Below, piece after piece: positions 43,146-55,400 of a stretch of DNA of 64,000 nucleotides. Source of the stretch: Costus lasius. Its lineage: Eukaryota > Streptophyta > Magnoliopsida > Zingiberales > Costaceae. Below the pieces are notes generated by a model that saw nothing but the letters and a program-made list of their open reading frames with translations, made no database searches and was not told where the DNA came from. Within the stretch, counting starts at the first letter, position 1. Each line of letters opens with the position of its first letter. The stretch is from assembly GCA_027563935.2 (NCBI GenBank), contig CM050448.1, forward strand, positions 64,531,843 through 64,595,842, read 5' to 3'. The position numbers and the translations under genes are program-made.

Positions 43146-46100
43146 ACTCTCCCCCACCTGAGATGGCACTCGCCCTCGAGTCCATGTGTGCCTGGTACGC
43201 TCTAGCTAGCTCCTCAAAGTGAGCTATATCCTCAGTCTTCTCCCATGTCGCATCCTCCTCAGTTTCATCAGCCCAGTGAATAAGAAACTCAGAACGTCGA
43301 CCTCCAGGTGAACCCGAACCATAGACCCTGTGGTCTAGAATCTTCACGGGTCTCTTTCCATAATCAACTCTGCCCCTCGCAGGTTGTCTCCTCACCTGTC
43401 CACGGTCGGGATGCCTATCATCTCCATGGTATTTCTTCAAAAGACTGGTGTGGAAAGTAGGATAGAACTGCAGCCAAGAAGGTAAATCTAGCCTGTAAGA
43501 CACTGGACCAACTCTCTTTATAATCTTGAAAGGACCTTCATATCTCCTTACAAGGCCTCTATGATAAGTTCTGGCTTCAGTCTTCCTCCACATCTGAGGT
43601 GTGAGTTTGAGAAGGACCCACTCTCCTACCTCAAACTCCACATGCCTCCTGTCTCTGTCGGCATAGAGCTTCATCCTATCTCTAGCCTCCCTCAGAGAAT
43701 CCTGAGCTTCCTCCCATAGCTCGGATCTGTCATGCACAAAGTCTATAGCTGCTTGGCATTTTCCCCCTGCGCCCCTATTCAATGTATCCATAGGTGTCAG
43801 TGGTTGCCATCCCAACACCAACTCAAAAGGGCTTTTTCCCGTAGCAGATGACTTTTGAATATTATAGGCAAACTGTGCAGTATCCAGTAGCCTAATCCAA
43901 TTTTTCTGTGTGGCAGAGACATAATGCCTAAGATATTCCTCCAGTAGGGCATTAACTCTCTCTGTCTGTCCATCTGTCTGTGGATGGTATGCTGTACTCA
44001 TCTTTAGGTCTGTACCCAGCTTCTGAAACAAAGAAGACCAGAATTTTCCAGTAAATCTCGGGTCTCTATCACTGATTATCTCTCTGGGTAAGCCAAAGTG
44101 CTTCACCACATGAGTCATAAACAAGCTAGCAGTGGTCTCAGCAGTGCACACCTCTGGTGCTGCAACAAAAGTAGCATACTTTGAGTATCTGTCTACCACC
44201 ATGAATACCGATCCCATCCCATCCACTCTGGGAAAATGGGTAATGAAGTCCATCGATAACGAGACAAAAGGTCTCTTAGGAACAGGTAAAGGCTGTAGAA
44301 GCCCTGCTTCCTTCTTCCTTTCTACCTTATCCTGCTGGCATACAAGACATGTCTTCGTATAGTGCTCTATATCTTCCTTCATTCCTGGCCAGTACCAAGC
44401 TCTGGAAATAAGTGCATACATGCGTCTACCACCCGGGTGTCCTGCCCACACCGTATCGTGGTACTCACGCATCAGACCAAATCTAATGTTCCCAGTAGAT
44501 GGAACATAGGGTCTGTCTCCTCGTGCCATAATTAACCCATCTTCACTGAGATAGTATCTCCTCACTACTCCCATGCGAATCTGAGATGCAAGCTTTTCAT
44601 AGGCACGGTCTGCCATAGCAGAATCTCTAATCAAGCCAACTATCTTACTCTCAGAGTAAGACATAGCACAGCAATGAGTGATCTCCACAATCCTACTCAA
44701 TGCATCAGGGACCTGATGAATCCTCCCTGGTTTGTGCTGCCAAGTAAAATCGAACTCGGCCAGCTGCTCCTGCCATCTAGCCTGTCTAGCAGATAGCTTC
44801 TTCTGGGTCTGGAAGAAGGTATTTGCTACATTGTCTGTCTTTACTGTGAACTTGCTCCCTAGCAAATACACTCTCCATAGCTTCAGACAATGCACAACTG
44901 CTAACATCTCTTTTTCATGAGCAGAATAATTCACCTCAGCATTCTTCAGTTTTCTGCTCTCGTAGGCAATCGGCCTACCTTCCTGAATAAGAACCCCACC
45001 CAAGGCTCTATCACTAGCATCAGTATGCACCTCAAAAGGTAAAGTGAAATCAGGAAGTCTGATAATGGGTTCTGAAGTCACCCTATTCTTCAAATCATCA
45101 AATGCCATCTGGTGCCTGCCCTCCCAGCACCAGGAAACATCTTTCCTCAACAAATCTGTCAGTGGTGCTACTACCCTGGAGTAGCCCTGGATGAACCTCC
45201 TATAGAAGTTAGCCAACCCTAGGAAGGACCTCAGGGTGCTAACAGATGTAGGGGCCGGCCAATCCCTGATTGCCTCCACCTTTCTTTCATCCATTCTGAC
45301 TTGACCTGACCCAACGATATGGCCTAGGAACTCCACTTCTGACTTGGCAAAATCACATTTTTCAAGCTTCAGATATAGCTGGTTCTCCCTCAGAACCCTC
45401 AAGACCTGCTTCAAGTGTTCCTCATGCTCCTCTAAGCTGCCAGAGTATATGACAATGTCATCCAAATACACAACAACAAACTTGTCCAAGAATGGATGAA
45501 GTATGTTGTTCATTAGATTGCAGAATGTGGCTGGAGCATTGGTTAGCCCAAATGGCATAACCAAAAATTCATAAGACCCATAACGTGTAACGCAGGTTGT
45601 CTTGGGCTCATCTCCCTCTGCAATTCTCACCTGCCAGTATCCAGATCTCAAATCCAATTTGCTGAACACCTTGGCATGCACAAGGCGATCTATCAGATCT
45701 TGAATAAGTGGAATAGGATAAGAGTTCTTAACAGTCACTTTGTTAAGAGCTCTGTAGTCTACACACATCCGCATAGACCCATCTTTCTTCCTCTGGAACA
45801 AAACTGGTGCTCCGTACGGTGCCTTTGACGGTTGAATATACCCAGACTCTATAAGCTCATCTAGCTGTTTCCTCAACTCAGCTAGCTCTGCTGGTGGCAT
45901 TCTATATGGCGCCTGTGCCGGTGGGACAGCACCTGGGATCAGCTCTATGGCATGATCGATATCCCGCCTAGGTGGTAACACCTTCGGCATCTCTGGGGGT
46001 ATCACATCACTAAACTCCTGCAATAACTCTGCTATCGGTGCAGGTAACTGCTGAACTCGATCACCCAGAGTCATCTCCGCCGCCCTCAAACTCATCTCAA

Positions 46101-47718
46101 CTCCCTCACGGCTAGAACTGGGAAGGGTGATCAAGTCTCCCCTATGTCCTCTCTGCTCGGATGCTGAACTGATCTGAGGAAGATCCTCCACCAACCTAAC
46201 ATGTGCCAGATAGGTGGTCTCTCCACGCCGAAGTCCTCTAGCAACGACTGAGGCCGCCATGACCTCCTTGCCTTTGCTGCTCTTCTCTACCTTCGCCCTA
46301 GTGTGGCAAGGTATAAAGCAAGGTGACCGCTCATCAGTAATCTGCATACCATTCAAGTGAGGCATTAGAAATGCTTTAGCACGCCGAAGCAAATCCATGC
46401 CCACTATCACATCAAAGTCATCCAGGGTAATAACCATAGCATGTACCCTTCCAGACCAGGTTCCCAACCTCACAGGAACATCGTATGATACGCCAGTAGC
46501 CTTCTTCGGGTCTGTGTTGACAGTCTTGACACTGTTGGCACAAGGCATTGTTTTCAACTTCAATCTCTCCTTCACCCTATCTGAGACAAATTGATGGGTG
46601 GCCCCTGTGTCAACCATGGCTGCTATCTGAATGTCATTAATCACCACATCTACGTACATGAGAGGACTGGACCTAGCACTGATATTAGCAATAACTAAGG
46701 GGTTAACTGAAGCCCCGATGCATCCTTGGTCGTTCTTGCCCTCTGACATGTCGCCCATGGCTAAGGAAGCTATCCCCTGCTTCCTTGGACAGTCTCTCAT
46801 CATGTGAGGACCGTTGCAAATATAGCATCCTAGCCTAGTTCTGCTAGTACTAGCGCCAGATGTGGAAGCTTTCCCCTGCTGTGGCTGGGGTCTGTGCTGC
46901 ACTGGCTGTGGATTCCTCTGCTGAGTCTGTGGCTTTCTATACTGAGCCTGTGGCTGATGTGCCACGCCCTTTCCTTTATTCCAATTTGGCACCCACTTCT
47001 TTGCCTGACTCTGCCCTGTAGGCCTCCTAGGTGGTGAAGAAGTGGTTTTAGCTGCTGTAGTCCTGGCCCCTGCCATGTCTACTAATGCATCGGCTGCAGC
47101 TACAGCCTCTCTATAGGTAGAGACTCCCTTCCTCTGGAGCTCTCTATATGCCCAATCTTGCAATCCACCAACAAAGTCATGGAATTTCTCTTCTTCGCTC
47201 TTGTTTGGCACCTCTAGCAGTAGAGTGCCAAACTGCTTCACATATTCTCTAATATTGCCAGTGTGCTTCAGATATCTTAGTGCCATCCTCGCACTATGTA
47301 AAGTATCAGCTGGTCTGAAATGTGCCCTCATTTCAGCCTTTAGAGCATCCCAATCTGGGATCTCTGGAGCGTCCCCCTCAGTCCGTGGGGCAATGTGTGT
47401 CCTCCACCACAACTTTGCGTCGCCTCTCAGATAGGCCGCACAAACCTCTATACGCTCCGCTGCAGTGATACCTGCTGCTCTGAAGTAGTGTTCCATATCA
47501 AATAGGAAGTTCTCCACTTCCTTCGCTACCCGCGCCCCCGCAAAGGTAGTGGGCTCTGGAACATGGCGTCTGGTAGCCTGGACTGGTGCTGGCGCTGTGG
47601 GTGTAGGTGGGTGAGCTGACAAGTGTGCCAGACCTATCTTCAACAAGTTCAGGTCTACCATGAGATTCTCCATCCCCTGAGACATCTCGGCCATCTGACT
47701 CTCAAAAGCATGAGTCAT
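43141..47718 (-). CDS. G gag-pol polyprotein with chromodomain, 1525 residues
   Basis: Ty3-gypsy polyprotein in gypsy order. Retrotrans_gag-type domain (about 60-215, motif GDAKLWWRT), zinc knuckle [13 protein letters not shown] (Cys298, His305, Cys310), protease with DTGA at 370-373, reverse transcriptase with YLDD at 751-754, RNase H (Asp900, Asp962), integrase zinc module (His1094, Cys1124, Cys1127) and catalytic triad Asp1157, Asp1217, Glu1253 (D35E), then a C-terminal chromodomain at about 1458-1510 (FLIHW...DATWE) expected to guide integration to modified chromatin. I use the ATG at 47718, but a longer Gag start at 47901 is in frame behind a TAG. The 3' end is unusual: GGGEL is encoded by the polypurine tract and the TGA (43141-43143) lies inside the 3' LTR. 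Confidence 0.93.
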   Translation of the reverse strand: MTHAFESQMAEMSQGMENLMVDLNLLKIGLAHLSAHPPTPTAPAPVQATRRHVPEPTTFAGARVAKEVENFLFDMEHYFRAAGITAAERIEVCAAYLRGDAKLWWRTHIAPRTEGDAPEIPDWDALKAEMRAHFRPADTLHSARMALRYLKHTGNIREYVKQFGTLLLEVPNKSEEEKFHDFVGGLQDWAYRELQRKGVSTYREAVAAADALVDMAGARTTAAKTTSSPPRRPTGQSQAKKWVPNWNKGKGVAHQPQAQYRKPQTQQRNPQPVQHRPQPQQGKASTSGASTSRTRLGCYICNGPHMMRDCPRKQGIASLAMGDMSEGKNDQGCIGASVNPLVIANISARSSPLMYVDVVINDIQIAAMVDTGATHQFVSDRVKERLKLKTMPCANSVKTVNTDPKKATGVSYDVPVRLGTWSGRVHAMVITLDDFDVIVGMDLLRRAKAFLMPHLNGMQITDERSPCFIPCHTRAKVEKSSKGKEVMAASVVARGLRRGETTYLAHVRLVEDLPQISSASEQRGHRGDLITLPSSSREGVEMSLRAAEMTLGDRVQQLPAPIAELLQEFSDVIPPEMPKVLPPRRDIDHAIELIPGAVPPAQAPYRMPPAELAELRKQLDELIESGYIQPSKAPYGAPVLFQRKKDGSMRMCVDYRALNKVTVKNSYPIPLIQDLIDRLVHAKVFSKLDLRSGYWQVRIAEGDEPKTTCVTRYGSYEFLVMPFGLTNAPATFCNLMNNILHPFLDKFVVVYLDDIVIYSGSLEEHEEHLKQVLRVLRENQLYLKLEKCDFAKSEVEFLGHIVGSGQVRMDERKVEAIRDWPAPTSVSTLRSFLGLANFYRRFIQGYSRVVAPLTDLLRKDVSWCWEGRHQMAFDDLKNRVTSEPIIRLPDFTLPFEVHTDASDRALGGVLIQEGRPIAYESRKLKNAEVNYSAHEKEMLAVVHCLKLWRVYLLGSKFTVKTDNVANTFFQTQKKLSARQARWQEQLAEFDFTWQHKPGRIHQVPDALSRIVEITHCCAMSYSESKIVGLIRDSAMADRAYEKLASQIRMGVVRRYYLSEDGLIMARGDRPYVPSTGNIRFGLMREYHDTVWAGHPGGRRMYALISRAWYWPGMKEDIEHYTKTCLVCQQDKVERKKEAGLLQPLPVPKRPFVSLSMDFITHFPRVDGMGSVFMVVDRYSKYATFVAAPEVCTAETTASLFMTHVVKHFGLPREIISDRDPRFTGKFWSSLFQKLGTDLKMSTAYHPQTDGQTERVNALLEEYLRHYVSATQKNWIRLLDTAQFAYNIQKSSATGKSPFELVLGWQPLTPMDTLNRGAGGKCQAAIDFVHDRSELWEEAQDSLREARDRMKLYADRDRRHVEFEVGEWVLLKLTPQMWRKTEARTYHRGLVRRYEGPFKIIKRVGPVSYRLDLPSWLQFYPTFHTSLLKKYHGDDRHPDRGQVRRQPARGRVDYGKRPVKILDHRVYGSGSPGGRRSEFLIHWADETEEDATWEKTEDIAHFEELARAYQAHMDSRASAISGGGEL
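43146..43158 (-). other. Polypurine tract of G
   Basis: GGTGGGGGAGAGT in sense, abutting the 3' LTR and overlapping the last codons of gag-pol. Confidence 0.85.
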
Positions 47719-47901
47719 ACTAGCGATCTGAGCCTCGGTCTCCTACTGTGTCTCATGAATGATACCATGCAGTGCCGCTACACGCTCTCCAAGTGGATCT
47801 CCCTGCCACTCATCGTCCTCAAGTCCTATGGACTGACGTATGCTCGCTACTGCTGCCTCCAGCCTCGAGAACCTCTCCTCGAGCTGTGCCTGAGCCGCCA
47901 T
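47719..47901 (-). pseudogene. N-terminal Gag extension of G, cut by TAG
   Basis: An ATG at 47899-47901 opens a frame continuous with the polyprotein, encoding MAAQAQLEERFSRLEAAVAS and more of a coiled-coil-like, acidic N-terminus typical of plant gypsy Gag. A TAG at 47743-47745 interrupts it at codon 53. The preceding codon is CAG and the context ETQ*ETEAQ suggests a lost glutamine codon. The frame resumes to the ATG at 47718, so the element may express a shortened Gag or be defective. Confidence 0.8.
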
Positions 47902-48146
47902 ACTCCTCGTAAATGGCGCTATCTCTGGATCTCGGTGTGAACTGTGGAACTGTAGGAAATGCTGGGGATAGTCTCAGAATGGTCGGAACTGACCGATTAG
48001 CAAGTTACTGAGGAATTACGCCCCGGGCACTAGGCTCCGACGTACGCAACCCCCAAACAGCAACTAAACTAACGTCTATATCCCTGACTCACTCGTCCCA
48101 ACTCAGAAAATCCCAGTAAACCTTGCTGATCTGTGCTGGAAGTGGG
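47902..48146 (-). other. G untranslated leader
   Basis: Short leader of about 245 bp between PBS and the upstream Gag start, much shorter than the copia leaders. Nothing else recognised. Confidence 0.7.
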
Positions 48147-48157
48147 CTCTGATACCA
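48147..48157 (-). other. Primer-binding site of G (initiator tRNA-Met)
   Basis: TGGTATCAGAG in sense, two bases from the 5' LTR end; the match continues into CCC. Confidence 0.88.
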
Positions 48158-48159
48158 GT

Positions 48160-49799
48160 TGTCACACCCCAGATTTCTGTGCTAAATTTTTGCCTTAAAT
48201 CTAGAGCGTGATGGCGCAATTTACACACCCTCTGTGTAAATTGCCAGCCAACACTCTATCTGCGGAAGCTATCCAAGACCGTCTCCCAAGCAAGATCAGT
48301 ACTCCTCTGGTCCTCTGCGCTCTCAGGGCTGGCTCTGATGGAACTGAGCTCCAAGGCTGTGCTGATGGAACTGAGTCCTAGCCTTCTCCTAGCCCTAGAC
48401 CTAGGTCAACAAGGGGCGGGTGGCAAGCACATGTTGCTTCTCAACCCCATATGCACCCTTAATGACAATCTTAAACCTAAGCGCCCTGTAAATGACAATC
48501 CACACGCTGGCAGTTCACAGAATACGGGCACTAGACATATGACCAAACCCTAATACAAGTATCCACAACTACACAGCGATAATCACACCGATCGATAAAA
48601 GTAAACACCCTATCAACTACTCAAGATAGCACAGAGTTCATACAAGGGTTCTACACAAGTTCTTACACAATACTAGTGCAATGTAAATAACACAGGGAAG
48701 GAATGTATACCACTCCTACGCAATGCTGGATGTGGATGAAGATCAACCTCCAACTCCTCCAAGGTGGCCGGTCTTCTCTCCAAGCTCCCAAAATACTCCT
48801 CAAGTGCAAGCACTTGAGGCACCACCCTAGGATCGCCCTCCTAGGTGGTTGTAAAGCTCCAAATGCTCCAAGGGACTCCCTCAGCCCCTTAGTGGACAGC
48901 AAGTAGTCTCTCCTCAAATCAGCCCCCCTTTTCCTCAAAAGGGCATTACACCAAACACAAGAGATGCACTCTCGGTTGCAAGCTCCAATGGACAGCCCAA
49001 TGCCGCCACCTTCAAGCCCTCAATGGAGATGGTTCCCTTGCCTCCAAGTGAACCGAATCTCCTCCAATGCTCAATAGACTTTCGGCCAAGTGGGTGAAGG
49101 GATGATACCTCCTCAATCAGCTCGCCCTCAAGGTCCAAAGAGATGGAACTCTCGGCCACACAAGCTGCAGGTTGCCGAATGAGAACTCCTCAAGAATCCG
49201 CCACCAAGCTTCAATCTCCTCTCGGCCAAGGTGGAAGTGGTGGCTGAAGTGTGAGCCCTCCTCAAGCACTCGCCACCTGATGGAAGAAGGGAATGGGGGA
49301 ATGAGAGAGCTACCTCCAGCTCCTCTCCAAATCGCAAATGTGGAAGAAGATAAGCTTCGGTCTTCTTCCCCAAAAATCGCCCTCCAATCGCCTTCAAAAT
49401 CCCCAAGTCGGATTCAAGAGAAATCTGCCCCAAAATCGAGATCCCCAATTTGCTTAAGTCAATTTGCCCCTTTTACATTAAGAAGTCTTTAAGAAGAAGG
49501 CACTCCTCTTTCTTTCAGCAAATGACCCACGCTTGGGTTGGTTACCTCATGCAACATAAGTATTGGCTCTCCCATGGGTCTTGGGTTCAAATCCCACCCA
49601 TGACATATTTTTTTTTCTAAGCTTGTACACCTCTATACAAGCTCAAATTATGCACTAAGGTTCATGTATCCTCCTCCAATGAACCTTACCTTTTTGCATG
49701 TGTATGCTCCATCAATTTTACCCCCTTAATCCCTACTCATAACCTCTATGAGTCCATGGGAAAGGCGGGGTAGTACCCCATAGTACCCAGGGCATCACA
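48160..49799 (-). repeat. G 5' LTR, complete
   Basis: 1640 bp, uninterrupted, TGTCACACCCC...GGGCATCACA on the plus strand. It is the reference copy for I and for the three fragments of the 3' LTR. It contains the inverted repeat AGCTTGTA...TACAAGCT (49620-49643). No convincing TATA box was identified in the sense direction. Small open frames inside it are not supported as genes. Confidence 0.94.
49526..49616 (+). other. tRNA-like segment inside the gypsy LTR
   Basis: On the plus strand (antisense to G) it shows an A-box-like GCTTGGGTTGGTTA (49531-49544), a B-box GGTTCAAATCC (49584-49594) that fits GGTTCRANYCC, and a run of nine T (49608-49616) like a Pol III terminator. The layout resembles a tRNA or the head of a tRNA-derived SINE captured by the LTR. 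Copies are at 42930-42940 (B-box) in the 3' LTR and degenerate in I. No proper acceptor stem was found, so it is not called a tRNA. Confidence 0.45.
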
Positions 49800-49804
49800 C
49801 TTGG

Positions 49805-50210
49805 GATAGGATTGAGAGGGGTGGTAGTGCCTTGGTTAAATGCAGTCTTGTGATCCCATGCAAGTATAAAATTGCAAGGTTCCACACACCTGCCCTCTCC
49901 ACCAAGTTATAGGTCTAGGGTCTACTCAATATTTGCTTAGTGTCCTGTATTGTTTTCTTATATTGCTGCCTTTTTATCAATATATCGGTGGGGTCTTCGG
50001 GTGACTCATTTCACCGAGCATTTTACTCACCGTTCTGTGTAAATCCATTGTGCCTCTTGAATGCTAGTGTTGCCCTCGAATTACACATTGTTGCCTCGGG
50101 TTTTAGATTGACGCTTCCACATATTGTGCGTACGTGCACACAGGATTAAGGCTTAGCACTACTCCAAGTAGTGTGCCGCACGGACATTTGGCACCAAGTA
50201 AAGTGCGTCA
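49805..50210 (+). repeat. H 3' LTR, second part
   Basis: Resumes GATAGGATTGAGAGG after G's right duplication (49800-49804) and matches 817-952 followed by 11676-11944. It ends AAGTGCGTCA; the last seven bases of the 5' LTR (CGTGACA) are missing and the 18-bp duplication follows. TATA-like box at 49865-49871. Confidence 0.88.
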
Positions 50211-50226
50211 CCCCATTGGCGCCTAG
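50209..50226. repeat. Right copy of 18-bp duplication flanking H
   Basis: CACCCCATTGGCGCCTAG, identical to 503-520. It overlaps the last two bases (CA) assigned to the H 3' LTR. Confidence 0.85.
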
Positions 50227-50255
50227 GGGCATAATGGGGTGTTGTGGGCGATTTT
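50227..50255. other. Host sequence X, right flank of H
   Basis: 29 bp (GGGCATAATGGGG...) between H and J. AATGGGGT here pairs with ACCCCATT of the duplication, so H went into the loop of an inverted repeat. The last bases (ATTTT) would be J's left target duplication, but J's right end is outside the window. Confidence 0.6.
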
Positions 50256-50722
50256 TGTTGGGGTATGCCCTTAAGGCTAATGTTTGAGGCCTTGGGATTG
50301 TAACAGTATCATGTATAAACTGTGATGTTTATAAAGGCAATGGTTATTATTCAGGTTGTTACATCATCTGCTGCAATGTGTGTTCTTCTGAATAATGTCT
50401 CAATGCTGTTCAGCTAGACTGACATGCTATATTGTCCTTAGTCGAGATATCTTGGTGAACCTGAGACAGCCTTGATATGATTGAGACTAATATGTGTTCT
50501 AATCTTATAGGATGCTTCGAGCATGGAATAAGATGTAGACTCATGGGTACATTGGATGTACTGGACAGACCCTACTAGGATATTCAATTGCTTGTCACAA
50601 TGTGAATAATCCTTGATTGCAACAAGTGGCACATGTCCTCTGACTTGAGATCACTTGTGTTTCTAAATGATGATTGTCATTGTTTTGAGGTAGTTCAATA
50701 TCATTTGAAACATAATGGTTAT
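50256..50722 (+). repeat. J 5' LTR, first part
   Basis: TGTTGGGGTATGCCC... to CATAATGGTTAT, the first 467 bp of the LTR in the plus orientation. Broken by E at GTTAT (50718-50722). Confidence 0.93.
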
Positions 50723-52425
50723 TGTAGGTCCCCTTCAAGGGGGGGGGGGGGGCGAAACCCTAAGGTGGCGCAAGTAACCTTATTCTTATGTTTTAGCAGC
50801 GGAAGTAGGGTTTCAAGAGGATCGGATGCTATACATACATATGATCAACTTTTAAGATGCATGAAGATCGAATGAAGATCATACCGAAGCCATGTGTTTG
50901 GATGGCGTCTAGGAAGCAGAGATCGACAGGGGTCTCCTCCAGAGAATGCGCACACAAGATGAGAGTGCGCCTACTTTCTTGGTGCTCCTTGTGCTAGCAA
51001 GGTTCCAAGAAGTCTTGAACGTATGGAAGGGATGGAGACGATTTTCTTTTCTTGGCCGAATCCTCCTCAAAGCTCCAAGCGTCGCCACACACGAAAGTGC
51101 CGAGAGGAATAATGGGTGGAGAGGCGAGAATAGAATCAATCCTATTCGAACGTGAGAGATCTCCAAGTGGAGATCATGGTTTCTAAAAATAGAAACCACC
51201 ACTCGCTCAAACGTTCACGCCAAGTGAACAAGTCGCCACCTCATCTCCCTTTGAACCATGCGCTCATATATGAGCCGGTTCAATTTGGTTCGGTTCAAGA
51301 ACCAACCAAGCCAAGCGATCCAGTCTAGATCTTAATTAAACCCTAAGGCTCCAGATCTAACCGTTCATCTCTTGATGCTCCCGATCTCACCGATCTAGCA
51401 TCAATACTCTCGATCGAAGCTTACCGATCTTAAGCCCTAATCAATCAAACATGATCAGACCAGATCTCACTTACAATCAGAGATTAAATCCCTTTAAACT
51501 GAACCAAAACAATTCAGTCCACACGATCTGACTTAAGTAAGCCATATCATCAAATTGTGCGACCCTATGGGTTTCCTTTAAATGTCGGTAACGATAACTC
51601 ACGTTATCACGATCAGTGAGGGGTATCTAGCAACACATCACTGTCTCCCGATATAAAAGAAAGAGTCTTCCAAGACTACACCCAAACCATAGCACAAGTG
51701 TGAATCAACTCACAAGGCATGCATGTTTCCTTTGCCACTGGATGTTCTTATTGGATAAGCATGTCAAGCCTGTAACTCTAATATGATGAGCATGATTAGA
51801 TCAGATGAACACAGTCATCTGGGTATGGCCATACACTTTCTCAATCATCTCATCAAGGGGGGCCCTTTAGAACATCACACTCCTTAAACAAGGAGACGGC
51901 AATCCTTTATCTATCACTAGTGCCCTAACCTGACTCAAGCTCACCATCCAAGATAGTCTATAATCATTATGTTTCAAATGATATTGAACTACCTCAAAAC
52001 AATGACAATCATCATTTAGAAACACAAGTAATCTCAAGTCAGAGGAAATGTGCCACTTGATACAATCAAGGAATATTCACATTGTGACAAGCAATTGAAT
52101 ATCCTAGTAGGGTCTATCCAGTACATCCAATGTACCCATGAGTCTACATCTTATTCCATGCTCGAAGCATCCTATAAGATTAGAACACATACTAGTCTTA
52201 ACCATATCAAGGCTGTCTCATGTTCACCAAGATACATCGACTAAGGACATATAGCATGTCAGCCTAGCTGAACAGCATTGAGACATTATTCAGAAGTATA
52301 TCTATTGCAGCAGATAATATAACAAACTGAATAATAACCATGCCTTTATAAACATAAGAGTTTATTACATGATACTGATACAATCCTTAGGCCTCAAACA
52401 TTAGCCTTAAGGGCATACCCCAACA
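50723..52425 (-). repeat. E 3' LTR
   Basis: TGTAGGTCCCCTTCAAGG...CCCCAACA on the plus strand. It has a run of 14 G at 50739-50752 versus 10 in the other LTR. GNRA hairpin at 51593-51608 (loop GTGA in sense). Confidence 0.94.
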
Positions 52426-52435
52426 ATCTCCCACT
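52426..52435 (-). other. Polypurine tract of E
   Basis: AGTGGGAGAT in sense, next to the 3' LTR. Confidence 0.8.
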
Positions 52436-52445
52436 TGCACTTAAT

Positions 52446-55400
52446 CTAATGGTTGAGAAATCTCAAACCCATATTATTACAGTGCTTCTCATGCTTCTGC
52501 TGCGCCAGAGGCTTGGTAAGCGGGTCTGCCAGATTGTCATCTGTATGAACCATGCAGATTTTGATCTCGCCACGATCTATGATCTCCCTAATCAAGTGAA
52601 ACCGTCTCTGTATGTGCTTGGACTTCTGGTGCGACCGTGGTTCCTTTGCCAGTGCGATTGCTCCAGTGTTATCACAGAAGATAACCAAAGGATCTGCACT
52701 CGAAGGAACAACACCAAGTTCTCTCACGAACTTACGAATCCACACTGCCTCCTTGGATTCTTCCGAGGCTGCAACATACTCGGCTTCTGTTGTGGAATCA
52801 GCAACAGTTGACTGTTTGAAACTCTTCCACACCACTACTCCACCATTCAAGCTAAAAACATAGCCTGATTGCGATCGGAAATCATCCTGGTCAGACTGGA
52901 ACGAAGCGTCAGTATATCCTTCAATACTGAGTTCTTCCTGACCACCATATATCAAGAACATATCTTTGGTTCTCCGCAGATATTTTAAGATGTTCTTGAC
53001 CGCAATCCAGTGTGCCTGACCTGGATTACTTTGGAACCGACTGGTCACGCTTAACCCGTAAGCGACGTCTGGGCGAGTACATAACATCGCATACATAATG
53101 GACCCAATAGCCGAAGCATAAGGCGTATTGTCCATTTCATCTTTCTCAGTCTGTGTTTGTGGACACTGACTCTTCGAAAGATTCAGACCATGTCTGACTG
53201 GAAGATATCCTCTTTTAGAATTCTCTAAATGAAATCTCTCCAGGACTTTATCGATGTAAGTACTCTGGCACAGCCCGAGAAGCCTCTTAGATCTATCCCT
53301 GTAGATCTTCACACCTAACACATAGGCTGCTTCTCCTAGATCTTTCATCTGAAAACATTTCCTTAACCATGCCTTAACCGCATGCATTTCAGGAATGTCA
53401 TTTCCAATGATCAAGATATCATCGACGTAGAGGACTAGGAAAGTAATTACGCTCCCACTAAACCTCTTATATACACACGGGTCATCCTCGTTCTTGATGA
53501 AACCAAACTCAGAGATTGATTCATCAAAACGAATATTCCAGCTTCTTGATGCTTGTTTAAGTCCATAAATAGACTTCTTTAACTTGCATATTTTATGACG
53601 ATCTGATGGATTAGTGAAACCTTCAGGTTGTGTCATATACACATCCTCATCCAGATTTCCATTAAGGAAAGCTGTCTTCACATCCATCTGCCAGATCTCA
53701 TAATCGTAATATGCAGCTATCGCGAAAAGAATCCGAATAGACTTAAACATAGCTACTGGTGAGAAAGTTTCATCATAATCTATGCCGTAGATTTGTTTGA
53801 AACCTTTTGCAACTAGCCTGCCTTTATAGGTAACCACGTTACCATCCATGTCAATCTTCTTCTTGAAGATCCATTTACAGCCTATAGGGATAACTCCCGG
53901 AGGCGGATCAACCAAATCCCAGACTTGGTTATCTGACATGGAGTCCATCTCGGCTCGCATAGCTTCAAGCCATCTCGCTGACTCCGGTCCACTGACCGCA
54001 TCCGCATAAGTGAGGGGTTCATCATGATCAATGATGTAGACTCCGTCATAGCGCTCAGGCTGTCGACGGATCCTTCCCGATCTTCGCGGTTCCCGTGATA
54101 TATGAGCCTCAGGTTGTTCAATAACCTGATCTACCGGCTCAGGCTCATCCAACTGTGCTTGAGCACTTTGTCCTTCTTCTGGATTCTCATCCAACTTTAT
54201 TTCTCTCCCACTGGCCTCTTGCAGAAGAAACTCCTTCTCAAGAAATATGGCCGTCCGAGCAACAAACACTTTGTTCTCTTTGGGATCGAAGAAATAATAA
54301 CCCTTAGTTTCCTTAGGGTAACCGAAAAAGATACATTTGTCAGATCTGCTCTCTAGTTTCCCAGAGGCGAGCTTTTTGACATAAGCCTCGCAGCCCCAGA
54401 TCCTGATAAATGTCAAGCTTGGCTGTTTCCCATACCATAACTCATATGGCGTCTTTGAAACGGCCTTGGATGGCACTCGGTTTAGTACCTTTGCAGCTGT
54501 TTCCAGTGCAAATCCCCAAAAGGAGTATGGAAGAGTAGCCTGACTCATCATAGAACGAACCATATCAAGTAACGTTCTATTTCTCCTCTCGGACACACCA
54601 TTCCATTGGGGTGTTCCTGGCGGAGTGAGCTGTGAGATAATCCCACACTCCTTCAGATAGTCAGTAAACGCATGACTTAGGTATTCTCCACCTCGATCAG
54701 AACGAAGTGCCTTGATATTTCGGCCTAGCTTATTCTGTACTTCATTTTTGAACTCTTTGAACTTGTCAAAAGATTCACTTTTATGTCTCATTAAATAGAC
54801 ATACCCGTATCTACTGAAATCATCAGTAAAGGTAATGAAGTACTGATAGCCACCTCTGGCATGTTTACTAAATGGCCCACACACATCACTGTGTATAAGG
54901 TCAAGTAAACCTGAAGCCCTTTGACCTTTGTGAGGAAAAGGTGACTTCGTCATTTTACCCATTAAACAAGCCTTGCATGTATCAATCTCCTCATAGGAGA
55001 ATGATCCCAGCAGTCCATGATCATGCAACCGCTTAATGCGTTTCTTGTTAATATGGCCTAAACGACTATGCCATAGCAAGGTGCTGTCATCAGCATACTT
55101 GGCTTTCTTAATATCAATATTTTGTATAGAACATTCCATGTCCAACATGAATAACCCATTGTTAATTGAACCAGTTGCATAAACAATATTATCTAAAGAT
55201 AAAACACACTTTGAAATATTGCATTCAAAGCAAAATCCCTTCCTGACAAGAGCAGGAATAGAGATAATATTTTTAGTAATACTAGGAACAAAGTAACAAT
55301 TGTCTAGTTCCAATACAAGTCCAGATGGTAAAGAAATGAAATAGTCTCCTACAGCAACAGCAGCAACCCGTGCCCCGTTTCCAACGCGTAGGTCCACCTC

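Larger units (their letters stand above)
13903..49799 (-). mobile_element. G: Ty3-gypsy chromovirus, full length, split by copia B and C/D
   Basis: Flanked by a perfect CTTGG duplication (13898-13902 and 49800-49804). Without B, C and D it is about 8.3 kb, with 1640-bp (5') and 1648-bp (3') LTRs, PBS, gag-pol with chromodomain and polypurine tract. The 8-bp length difference comes from a 9-bp CTCCAAATG-type tandem step and a 1-bp indel. About eight substitutions separate the LTRs. The 3' LTR is in three pieces: 13903-14748, 23898-24156 and 42603-43145. The clade within chromoviruses is uncertain; it may be Galadriel-like. Confidence 0.93.
521..50210 (+). mobile_element. H: gag-only gypsy-type retrotransposon (TR-GAG), split by nested insertions
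   Basis: After removal of the nested elements I/A and G/B/C/D with their target duplications, H is about 3.07 kb. It has a 708-bp 5' LTR (521-952 plus 11676-11951), an initiator-Met PBS (11954-11965), a Gag-like ORF, a polypurine tract (13594-13606) and a 3' LTR of about 700 bp (13607-13902 plus 49805-50210). There is no protease, reverse transcriptase or integrase in the 1.65-kb internal region. This matches the TR-GAG class of non-autonomous plant elements. The Gag shares the FLFDME.YF...[11 protein letters not shown] block with G's Gag, so a chromovirus like G is a plausible helper (inference). About eleven differences between its LTRs make it one of the oldest insertions here. Confidence 0.85.

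Noticed and set aside
49526..49616. A true tRNA gene in the gypsy LTR
   Set aside because: A- and B-box-like motifs and a T run are present, but I could not form an acceptor stem or a plausible anticodon arm, so only a tRNA-like segment is reported.
521..50210. H as the remains of a full gypsy element with pol deleted by this nest
   Set aside because: The internal region runs PBS, gag, PPT without a break or pol fragment, and both LTRs join normally, so a gag-only architecture is the simpler reading, pending other copies.
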